DNA from: Smallanthus sonchifolius
Taxonomy: Eukaryota > Streptophyta > Magnoliopsida > Asterales > Asteraceae
DNA: 64,000 nucleotides
NCBI GenBank assembly: GCA_023525975.1
Contig: CM042025.1
Coordinates: 3,425,001-3,489,000 of the forward strand
Direction: 5' to 3'
The notes below the pieces were generated by a model. It did not search any database, was not told the origin of the DNA, and saw only the letters and a program-made list of their open reading frames with translations. A program made the translations under genes and the position numbers. Shown here piece by piece: positions 20,265-29,602 of this stretch; position 1 is the first letter of the stretch; each line of letters starts with the position of its first letter.

Positions 20265-21373
20265 CTTTAGCATGCTTACCCTACCTAATGCTGCTTCATG
20301 AAACATGGATGTATGCAGAAACCGCCTTTCACCTCCACCCTTTCTTGGAAGATTTCGAGTTCCTAACTTACCCTTTTCTAAGTGCTCTGGGGGGTTTGCC
20401 AAGTTGGTTTTTGATAGCGTATTTCATAGTTGCTTACCTGGCAGTTGTTAGAAGAAAAGAGTGGCCCCACTTTTTTAGATTTCATGTGGTGACAGGGATG
20501 CTACTGGAAATTGCACTCCAGGTGACCGGTACTGTTTGGCGCTGGCTGCCAAGTGCCTGGTATTGGGGTAAAGCCGGGATGCATTTTTGGACGGCTTTCG
20601 CGTTTGCTTTCCTTTTCACGGTTTTGGAATGCATTCGGTGTTGTCTTGTTGGGATGTATGCTGATGTCCCGTTTGTTTCTGATGCTGCTTATATTCAAAT
20701 TCCGTATGAATAAGGTGCGTGTACTGACCTCAATCTTGTTGTTAGTTCTTAACAATGGTCTCTTTTTCGTCTTGTTAAAACGTTAAGGTGCGGGATTGTT
20801 TATTTTTATTTATGTAAGCAATGGTTTATGGGTGTTGGTACATTTAAGCAACATCATATTTTAATGTTTGATCATGATATCCTTAGACACAGATTGCATG
20901 TTGAAGATGTTATATATGGTCCCAAACATGATAGTTGAGTAGTAGACGGTTTGTACTTTTGTTGGATTTGAGTTTTTATACGATTTACTAGTTTTGGATG
21001 CAGAATAACACTCATTTCAGGCTAATTTAATGTCGGGTTTCCCCATAAACTTATCTTTTTCGTTGATAAACCCGTTGTGGATCAGACCATATGTTATTGT
21101 GGATGAATCGATTAGGGGTAAGTAGGGCTGCTAAACGAGTCGTGTTCGTGGGTTGGCAGGTTGAATCCGACAAGAATCGTGTCTCACGCATGAACCCGAA
21201 CTTGACACGTATATTCCTGGGCTGACACAAACATGACCCTTTAACCTAGAAAAAAGTATTTAATTAAACTTTTAAATTTTGGTATAAAAATATCCAAATA
21301 ATTTAAGTTATTACAAAAAAAACACATTTAAAAAAATAATAAATAAATAAACAGGTCAACTGAACCTGTCGGT

Positions 21374-22005
21374 TTGATATATTCCTCTAACATTGTTGGA
21401 AGAGTATAAGGATTTTCTTCACCAATTGGATAGAAGTATGGGTCTTGAGTTTCTATTTTCAGTTCTGCTTCATCAGGTATTTCTTAATATACCTCTTCCA
21501 TTTCTTCTGCAGACACGTGCACACGTTCGGTCGGAGTTTGTACACGCATCCTTGGTTTAGTAGAGTGACTGGGTCCAGCTTCATGTATATCTACTGGTTT
21601 TACTAAAGGTGGAGTATCGGTTCTCCAATTCTCAAAATCCGAAGTAGCTTACATCCAGGATGAGCTAGATTGATTTTGATGATAGGATTCATTGTCAGAG
21701 ACAATGATATGATCAGAAAGGGATTCACCAGTATCAGAAATGATTACAGGATTTTGCATGGATCCAGTAGGATGATAACGTTCTACTTCAGATCGTCCAA
21801 AAATATAAGTATAGTAACTTATTCCAGACATCTGTATAGTTATCACTTAATTATTATGGAGATCTACCTAGTTTTCTTGGCTGGCAGTCTATACTGGTTT
21901 AAGCTTAGTACCTTACCTGAGTATCTTAATTGCTAAAACCAAATAATATCATAATCAAGTTACAGCTTAGATACTAATTTCTAGTATCTAATAAGCTGAA
22001 ACAAA
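21374..22005 (-). pseudogene. Gypsy leader and decayed pre-gag ORF (minus strand)
   Basis: Downstream of the primer site, the minus strand reads from 21846 (with an ATG at 21831, MSGISYYTYIFGRSE) to a stop at 21649. The same frame continues with recognisable residues (FENWRTDTPPLVKPVDIHE, then VHVSAEEMEEVY, stop, EIPDEAELKIE). This acidic, Pro/Ser-rich open frame lies between PBS and where gag should be, like the 272-codon ORF at 50150. At least two stops break it. The element is cut at 21373 by arm B. Confidence 0.5.
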
Positions 22006-22020
22006 TGGCTCTGATGCCAA
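22006..22020 (-). other. Primer binding site, tRNA-Met type
   Basis: On the minus strand this is TTGGCATCAGAGCCA, two bases from the LTR end. It resembles the initiator-tRNA-Met primer site used by many plant LTR elements, with one change (GGCATC for GGTATC). Confidence 0.7.
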
Positions 22021-22022
22021 CC

Positions 22023-22860
22023 TGTCACACCCCGGGTTTAGCCCACCCGGGCGCGCGACTAACGATTGGTACCTGTTTCTTATTTTATCTCATTAGAGAT
22101 TTATAAACACAGCGGAATAATTTGAATAACTCGTGATCTTTTCAAAAGACGGGGAATCTCCCGTTTCATTTCATTATAACAGGGATAAACCCTGATATAG
22201 TACACATACGTTTAATTTACAAAACCAAGGTTTTAAATGATCCATTACTTTCAACTGATGTCTAGGATGGACGTTCCCTTTTTCATGACATCATTTTCTT
22301 TATCATCATATGACTATATCAATATCAAATCATCCTTGGTTACCTGTAAAACATTTGAAAATATTTTATTTATAGGCTGAAATGAGGGTCCATGTCGGAC
22401 CGATATCAGATGGATGTCGGTCCGACATCTAGTCGTGCCACGTCGGCCTTAAATGTCAACATCTGATTGGACCGCACATATTTTTGGTTTATGTCGGACC
22501 GTTATGCTGTCCATGTCGGTCAGACATCACGACACGCGTCAGATTCTAGGACTGAGTCATAAGACACGTGTCAGCGCCACAAACTGCGGCTGAGAGGAGG
22601 TCGTTGGGCCGTTATGGGTTGACGACGGTCCGTTAACCGACTCAACGTTCCATTGCGGACCGTTATAAGAATGGATATCGGTCCGATATCCAATCATGTT
22701 TTGCTTCGGTCCGATATCTGACCAGGTTTTTGCTTCGGTCCGATATCTAATATTTTCTAGATTTTTCATTTCTAGCCCTTGATCTTTCGTATAAATATAA
22801 TTACAGTCCTTTAACTTATATTTTTATAATGTTTGGCAATAAAATTTTTCAAATGTTACA
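22023..22860 (-). mobile_element. Gypsy 5' LTR (family 2, minus strand)
   Basis: An 838-bp LTR that on the minus strand starts TGTAACATTTGAAAAATTTT at 22860 and ends GGGTGTGACA at 22023. It carries the CGG-N-CCG inverted repeats and TATA region described for 16843-17519. Its start lies inside the open frame of the adjacent receptor kinase. Confidence 0.8.
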
Positions 22861-24619
22861 CGTACATACTTGTAAGAGGTTGAAAGTAATGGATCATGTA
22901 AAACCTTCGCTGGACGTTCCAACCGCCTGCCGGTACTCTCAGCAAGGTCTCCGGTTAATGGAAGCTGATTATCTCCGTCGTACAGGCTCCTTCGTGCCGC
23001 CGTTGAACACCGCCGAATCGTGCTGGCGTTCGTACCAAACCCTCGCCGAAGACTTTTACCCTAATTTTGACCTCCGGAGAAACTGCGGCTTCGAAACGAA
23101 CTGGATCGCCGTCCCTGGTTGTATGAATATAACTAACCGTCAACAATTTGAAACAACCGTCGGATCGTTGTTTAACACCGTCGTTTCAGCTTGCAACCAG
23201 TCACTCTCCGGCTCCTCCTGTTCGTCGTGCACCGTCGCGCTTTCTAATCTCCAGGCATCGTATTTGAACGGCGAATCCGTCGGAAACCTAACGGACTGCC
23301 GCGCGTATCCGTTCATCTACGCCGCCGCCTTCGTCAACCACTTCGGCCCTACCGATAGAGGTACGGCAGTCTGTTTATTCTCAATTGATATCAGTTTCAC
23401 AAAATCGAAGAACAAACATAAAACGATTATCTTCGTTATCATTTCGGTAATCATTACGATTCTTCTGTTAGCAATTGCGATCGGATTTCGGTACCATCGG
23501 AGAAAAAAACTTGAAAAATTGAATCGAAAGAGACGAAATAAAAAACCTGAAACGAATTCAGTTTCTGCCTTAGATTCAATTACTTCCAGCACGACATTAA
23601 TCAAATTCACCATTGATGATATCAAAGAAGCTCCTAGAAACTTCTCGAGAGAAAACATAATCGGTAGAGGAGGTTATGGAAATGTATACAAAGGCGTTTT
23701 ACCAGACGATTCAGAAGTGGCATTGAAACGATTCAAAAACTGTTCAGCCGACGGAGATGCGAGTTTCACACACGAAGTAGAAGTAATCGCGAGCGTCCGC
23801 CATGTGAATCTGGTGGCTCTGAGAGGATATTGCATCGCCACCACACCATTTGAAGGTTACCAGCGAATCATTGTGACTGATTGGGTTAAAAATGGCAGCC
23901 TCTATGATCATCTTTTTGGGAATCACTCAGCCCGGGCTAACCTAAGTTGGCCCATCCGCAGAAAAATCGCGTTAGGTATGGCTCGCGGGTTGGCGTATTT
24001 GCACCATGGAGCCCAACCGGCGATTATTCATAGAGATATAAAAGCTAGTAACATACTTTTAGATGAAAATTTCGAGGCTAAAGTGGCTGATTTTGGGCTG
24101 GCTAAGTTTGCACCCGAGGGTGCGACCCATTTGAGCACTCGGGTAGCCGGTACAATGGGCTATGTTGCACCAGAGTACGCGTTGTACGGTCAGTTAACCG
24201 AAAGGAGTGATGTTTATAGCTTTGGGGTTGTGCTTTTAGAAGTTTTAAGTGGGAGGAAGGCGCTTTTGGGGGTTGTAGATGGTCAACCGGTTCTTTTAGC
24301 CGATTGGGCTTGGTCAATGGTGCGAAGTGGTACACCTTTAGAGGTTATTGATGATGGTATGGCGGAATGTGATCCACCCGAGATCATGGAGAAGTATGTG
24401 TTGGTGGCGGTTCTTTCTTCTCACCCGCAGTTATATGCCCGGCCTATGATGGATCAAGTTTTGAAAATGTTAGATGCGGATTTACCGGTTCCTTCGATAC
24501 CCGAGAGGCCGATACCACTTACAGCGGGAATTGAGGATATTGAGAGATCCGTTAGTAGTAGCGGGTCGGGTCAGTTATCTACCCCTAGAGGGGGTATCAA
24601 ATGTATACGATTGAGATAG
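22829..24619 (+). CDS. RKF3-like receptor kinase, 5' end replaced by LTR sequence
   Basis: A 596-codon open frame resembling Arabidopsis RKF3 (receptor-like kinase in flowers 3). From about residue 28 it has the cysteine-rich ectodomain (LMEADYLRRTGSFVPPLNT, CGFETNWIA, CNQSLSGSSCSSC). A transmembrane helix follows at about 197-219 and then basic residues. The kinase domain spans about 265-560. Catalytic features are present: GRGGYGNVY loop (~277), VALKRFK lysine, HRDIKASN (~401), DFG (~420), APEY and SDVYSFGV, so an active RD kinase is predicted. The first ~26 residues derive from the LTR and rearranged LTR flank (22829-22907) and no signal peptide is present. The genuine first exon segment is therefore lost or lies elsewhere. 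The C-terminal end may also be shifted (see 24584-24705). Possibly a pseudogene, possibly a new chimeric protein. Confidence 0.8.
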   Translation: MFGNKIFQMLHVHTCKRLKVMDHVKPSLDVPTACRYSQQGLRLMEADYLRRTGSFVPPLNTAESCWRSYQTLAEDFYPNFDLRRNCGFETNWIAVPGCMNITNRQQFETTVGSLFNTVVSACNQSLSGSSCSSCTVALSNLQASYLNGESVGNLTDCRAYPFIYAAAFVNHFGPTDRGTAVCLFSIDISFTKSKNKHKTIIFVIISVIITILLLAIAIGFRYHRRKKLEKLNRKRRNKKPETNSVSALDSITSSTTLIKFTIDDIKEAPRNFSRENIIGRGGYGNVYKGVLPDDSEVALKRFKNCSADGDASFTHEVEVIASVRHVNLVALRGYCIATTPFEGYQRIIVTDWVKNGSLYDHLFGNHSARANLSWPIRRKIALGMARGLAYLHHGAQPAIIHRDIKASNILLDENFEAKVADFGLAKFAPEGATHLSTRVAGTMGYVAPEYALYGQLTERSDVYSFGVVLLEVLSGRKALLGVVDGQPVLLADWAWSMVRSGTPLEVIDDGMAECDPPEIMEKYVLVAVLSSHPQLYARPMMDQVLKMLDADLPVPSIPERPIPLTAGIEDIERSVSSSGSGQLSTPRGGIKCIRLR

Positions 24620-24705
24620 ATGGGCGGTCTGTCGCCACCGAGGAGGTGGAGGAGGAGGAGGAGGAAGTGGAAGATGAAAAAGCCCGTCTTTCGGGTGGAA
24701 GATAG
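24584..24705 (+). other. Out-of-frame C-terminal extension of the RKF3-like gene
   Basis: At a run of five G (24590-24594) the annotated frame leaves QLSTPRGG and ends in GIKCIRLR. The next frame stays open for about 36 codons (YQMYTIEIDG..., a glutamate-rich stretch, ...ARLSGGR) to TAG at 24703-24705. This looks like the original tail, shifted by a one-base indel. Confidence 0.5.
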
Positions 24706-26190
24706 CATCCGGTGGACGTTCCGGTTCGTGTTTTTGGTCGTATTTTTTTTCCGATTGGGTTCTTCACTCGTATAATATGAAGATTTTGAGTTGAAATCTT
24801 ACACTTGTATATTATCAGGTAAATTAGGATTTTGTGGTCTCAATAAATTTCCACTTTGATTCATTAATGGATTGTAAAATGTAAAATTAATTGAATGAAT
24901 GGGGTTTTTAACCATCAAACACAGGAGTTTTCATAAAATCATTGACTCGGTTTGAATTGGGCTGGCAAAACAGGTCAGTGACGACGCGAATAACACAAGT
25001 ATCAAACATGAATACGACTTGTTTAACTACTTTTTATCTCATGTCTTTAATACAGTTGTATCTTTTATGTACCAATAAGGAGAAATGATGGAGCATAGCC
25101 TCCTAATTTTACTTATTTTAAAAAATGTATAAAATTACATAGTGTACTTTTTATTAAACATGTTTAATCGTGTCTTAAATAGGTCAGGAATTACCGGCCC
25201 TCACTCACTTACGCATAGCAATTCAACTATTTTGAAATATATTAGCTGGGTTTTGATAGTTTAAAACTTAAAATCAACCGTTTAATATTTATTATTATTA
25301 TTATTTATATTTTAAGAATACAAAGTTAAAGTTATGTATATGTATTATATTCCCGATATTCCTTATCAAATTTTAAAATTAATACATAATTATGCTTTTA
25401 GAAAATATAAAAAAAATGGTTAAAAACAATCAAATTGTAAAACTAGCCGGTCCGGCCGTTCGAACCAATTTGACTTGTTTGGTTCGTCTCTTTTCAAAAC
25501 CGTTAGCACTTGTTTGGTTTGTCTCTTTTCAAAACCGTAGATAACGATTCCACCCGTAAATCAGATCATGAAAACCTCTAATAACATATGCGTTGTTGTC
25601 CGTCCGGTGGAGATGATATTTAGTTGGTTTTCTCTTTAATTATAAGTTCGGGATCATAAATAAAATCAAAGCACTTTTAAATCAGAAATCAAAACTAGAA
25701 AACATGTTTGTTAAGAAAAAAAAAAGAAACATGTTTGTAAATAGGACAAAACAGACAATGACACAACGTAATTCAACGACCGTCCTTGCTTAATTTGTGT
25801 CAAACATGGGTGCTATGTAGCGGCGGAGGACACAACCGGTTAACACGACTTGACTTGGCATAAAGTTAAACAAGTTAGGGTTCCCGGTAAACAGGTTCGG
25901 TGGTAAATGGGTTGAGATACTAGTGACATGATAAATGGGTTGAGATATTACTGACATGATTAAAAACCATCTTTATTAAATATGTTCATGTTAGTGTTTA
26001 AGAAAATAAATTAAATATGTCATGTTCAGGTTCACTAGTTGTGTTAAACGTGTAGTGCCGAACACGACTTGTTTAACATAATATGACACGTTTTGTCACT
26101 TCTAGTGTTGTGACCTAGGCACTTATGCAAAGAGTTTCTCTAGTATATCTACATTTTTAATTCTGTTAAATACTTCAAATTTAATTACAA
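24706..26190. other. Intergenic DNA downstream of the kinase
   Basis: 3' flank and AT-rich DNA with scattered fragments of repeats (for example the CCGGTCCGGCCG-type stretch at 25445). No gene is recognised. Confidence 0.5.
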
Positions 26191-26400
26191 CTAGTAAAAA
26201 ATACCCGCGTGTTGCGGCGGCAAGACTTTTAACAACATAGATAGAAAATAAACACGTTAAAACGGTAATATTAGAAAGTTTAAATTTAGAACCGCAAGCG
26301 TGAGGGTGAGGGTGGAGGAGGGGATCGAACCCGCATGGGCTGCTTTATGTGCGCGCACCTCAACCAAATCGACCAATCCAATTCCTTGTTATTAATACCT
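26191..26400 (-). mobile_element. Helitron 3' end and SINE-like fragment
   Basis: The plus strand starts A|CTAGTAAAAAATACCCGCG then TGTTGCGGCGG, the reverse of a Helitron 3' hairpin plus CTAG (26191). At about 26316-26326 GGATCGAACCC is a reverse tRNA B-box, consistent with a minus-strand SINE fragment. The outer limits are unknown. Confidence 0.5.
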
Positions 26401-28339
26401 ATTAACGTGTTCATATAAAAAGAACCGGAAATTAAAAAAAAACAACCACCAGTACTTGTCAGGTGACATGTTTTGATTGAGCCTCGCGTTACTGTTCACT
26501 TATTTACGTTTTTAATATATTTATAATAGTTAAAAAACTTCTAAATATGTAATCTTTAGTATGTATAGTCTTTTATTTTGCAATGTGTTGGTAGTGGGAG
26601 GTAGGTGGTAGTTAGGGGTGATCATGGGTCGGTTCGGTTCAATTTTGAGCCTCCACTGAATCGAAACCGAAAATTTCGGTTAAAGAATTTTGAAAACCAA
26701 TTAGTTCCAGTTAATTCAGTTTTGGTTATTGATAGTGGTTCGGTTCAATTATGGTTTGGTTAGTTACTTCGGTTATGACACACATCAAAATTAAAACCGA
26801 ACCACAATTTCCGGTTAATCGGTTGTTTCGGTTATGGTTCGATTAATTCGGTTATATGTTCACCCCTTATATAGTGATATGTAGTGATGGAGGTGTTTGG
26901 TGACCGACTAATAAGGCTGAAAACGAGGGAATGTTAATTGAAGAAATATTAACCAAAAGTTATTTAATCAATCTTTGAAATATTAATTTTATTTTAAAAT
27001 GAATTAAAACAAGGAAAATAAAGAAACACATAGAAAAGACAACAAACAGCCCTCTACAACAAAAACCAAAATCTTTACGAATCTAAAAACATTAAAACTA
27101 CATGTGTAATTTCTAATATTAAAGAAAAATACATAGTTTAGATATTTCGCATGAAACATCCTTGTATTATTCCAATGCTGGTTCAGTTCCTGCAAAACTG
27201 TTTTGGAACCTAAATTCAATACGAGTGGTGCGACAGTATCTCGGCTTGAAATTGGATCACCCTATGAACTAGATTGAGTGGTGTGTCTGTATCTCAAGTT
27301 ATTCATAACCTCTATCCAGCCAGCCCTACGCGTTCGTTTGAGTGGTGAATCAATATCTCGAACTAACCGTAGCCTATCCTTTCGACCATTATGTTTTGAA
27401 TCAAGTGTTGTTCAAGCCTATTCCGTTAGAAAACTGGGTTCGTATATACTGAAGATATCATGGATACTTTGATAATCATGGATATTCACTTTCAGATTGA
27501 ATTATTTCCGTGTATATGAGTATTCAATCGGATAAAAAAATGACAAAACCCTCTGCAAATTTAGTTACCTGAAAATTGAGATCTAAAAGGGTATTAATAT
27601 ATTAAAAATGACAAAATACTCTGCAAATTTAGTATTAATTATTTCTTAATTTTAATTGATGAAAAATTGATATCAACTGTAAAGACAACAAAACACAACT
27701 GGAAATAGTGTAAACTAATTGCAAGTAGCAATTACCAACGATTCCTTTCCAAGATATTTGTCAAGTTTGATTTCTTTAACTCCATATGTATAATTTTATA
27801 TTTATTTTAACTTTATTAATTGTATTGTATATGTAAATTGGTTTGTAAGCATACGAATTCTTGTTAATGGGCCTGAAAACAAGAAGTATAAATTCTTTTT
27901 ACATTAAATCATAAAAATGTAACTTTTTTAGACCTACTAATAAAAATACACGTAAAAATTAAAATATTTAGACCTAACAGTTCTGTCGCCAAATGTCACT
28001 AAAGTTTAGTGCCATTTTAGTATCTTCAATAAAAAGAAATAAGTTTTAACATGTTGCTATTGCTCGTGTAGTCGCTAAAAGGCTCAAACTAGTTCTAGAT
28101 AAGAGTACACGTAATGTGATCCGCTGACCCCAAAAACTCCAACGTTGAAAAGAGAGGGTGCGGAGAGAGAGAGGATGGTTGGTCTGTATCCATAGATTGT
28201 CTGTGGGGAAGAAGGTGGTTGTGAGAGGGGAGGAGAGAGAAGGAAGGTGCGGTTCATAAGGGTTTTTGTGTTAGCGGAGTTTCAGAAGGAAACGCTTGAA
28301 ATGGAGGTCTGTGGGCTGCTAGCCCGTTTAGCTTATGCT
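26401..28339. other. Intergenic DNA with one MITE
   Basis: A MITE of about 250 bp lies at roughly 26617-26866, with ends AGGGGTGATCATGG and ATATGTTCACCCCT and GGTTCGGTT-type interior. The rest is AT-rich and no gene is recognised. Confidence 0.5.
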
Positions 28340-28985
28340 AGGGGTGTTTGCGGTTCGGTTCACCCGATTTAGACAGGATTTCTGGGTTGGTCGACGGTTT
28401 GGTGGTATATAGGTTCAGTTTTGACGGTCTATACGGTTCGGTTGTGAGATTTATACGGTTTTCATCCATATACTATTAGGTGTTTTTATCCAATCATTTT
28501 TAAGTTTTAGTCAGAAAACTTGCATATATGTTAGTTAATTTTTTTTTTTAAAAATGATTAGATTTTATTTAGTAACCTTTTCATGTTGGTCATGAGAGTG
28601 ACTTATATGAACATGAAGACATTATTAACATTTTATATTAAAAATAATCAAGAAACTATAGATTGGTAAAGTGTTTAAACTTTTAATAAAAACAAGAGAA
28701 AGAATGTCTCGATATTGAAATTAAAATTAGCTTTCATGCAAACTTAGTTATTTTTTTTCTTTCTTGAATAATAACAAAGCTTTATATATAAATAGGGTAG
28801 AAGAAGTAAACAAATAGAAATGTAAAATTGTAGACGGCCCATCCAATGTACATGGTCAGTTTCAGGTTCTAAACTATAAACCGGCTAAGTGTGTACGTTT
28901 AAACGGTTCAGTTTATACGATTTGAACACATATATTTTAAACCGGCCAAACTGACCGAAGGTCGAACCGGCTTATAAACACCCCT
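28340..28985. mobile_element. hAT-like MITE with AGGGGTGTTT ends
   Basis: It starts AGGGGTGTTTGCGGTTCGG and ends CCGGCTTATAAACACCCCT, imperfect inverted repeats, with GGTTCGGTT repeats inside. Its last bases overlap the target duplication of the hAT element beginning at 28991. No clear target duplication of its own is seen. Confidence 0.6.
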
Positions 28986-29337
28986 GGCCCTAGAGGTGCA
29001 CAAACCGGGTTTTTTGAACCGAACCGGTTCCAAACCGGCCCAAACCGGTTTGCGTTGACCAAGCCTTAAACCGGTTTTGACTAAACCGGTTCGGGTTAAA
29101 ACCGGTTTTTAACATATAGAATCCCGAACCTGTTGAACCGGTTCAGTTCGGTTCTGGACCGGTTCGGGTTGATGAACCGGTTTAAACCGGTTTTATAAAA
29201 ATAAAAAAAAAATTTAAAAAATAAATATTTAACAAATAAAAACATAAAGTTCAACGTTTATTCATACTGTAGGAGTTCGTAAATCACAAAACATTACAAT
29301 ATTAAATATTACAATTCGACAAAAAGAAAAATATTTT

Positions 29338-29580
29338 TTTGAGTAAACTGCCATTTTCGTCCCTGTGGTTTGGTCAAAATTGCCACTTTCATCCAATAGT
29401 TTGTTTTTTTGTATCTGGGTCCTCGTGGTTTTAAAATATTGCCATTTTCATCCTCGTGGTTTTAAAATATTGCCATTTTCATCCTCGTGGTTTTAAAATA
29501 TTGCCACTTTCATCCAGTCAGCTAACAACGTCCGTTTTTCTCAATTAAATGAGGGGTATTTCAGTCCTTTTACATATTTG
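29338..29580. mobile_element. Half copy of MITE family A nested in the hAT element
   Basis: It matches the left inverted repeat of 3882-4485, from GAGTAAACTGCCATTTTCGT to TTTTACATATTTG. One internal TTTTAAAATATTGCCA repeat is duplicated. The right half is missing. Confidence 0.75.
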
Positions 29581-29602
29581 TTTTTTTTTTGAGTTTTTTT
29601 GT

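Larger units (their letters stand above)
18663..21373 (+). pseudogene. Inverted, truncated and interrupted TIC20 copy (arm B)
   Basis: Reverse-orientation duplicate of 8505-10058. It begins inside the TIC20 intron, so coding exon 1 (transit peptide) is absent. The exon 2 acceptor is at 18901 and coding similarity runs from 18902 to about 19091, then from 20265 to 20713 (ending DAAYIQIPYE). It carries three lesions. First, 24 bp (GTTGCAACTTCTATTGG...) present upstream in arm A are missing at about 18827, which is intronic. Second, the C run before the conserved MEKKP is 14 instead of 7 bases (about 19046-19059), shifting the frame. Third, a 1168-bp LTR retrotransposon is inserted after 19096. 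The remaining sequence is almost identical to the intact gene, so the copy is young. Confidence 0.9.

Noticed and set aside
16843..22860. One large palindrome joining the LTR pair and the TIC20 arms
   Set aside because: The inverted LTR pair (16843/22860) and the TIC20 arms have different centres of symmetry, so they are separate inverted pairs.
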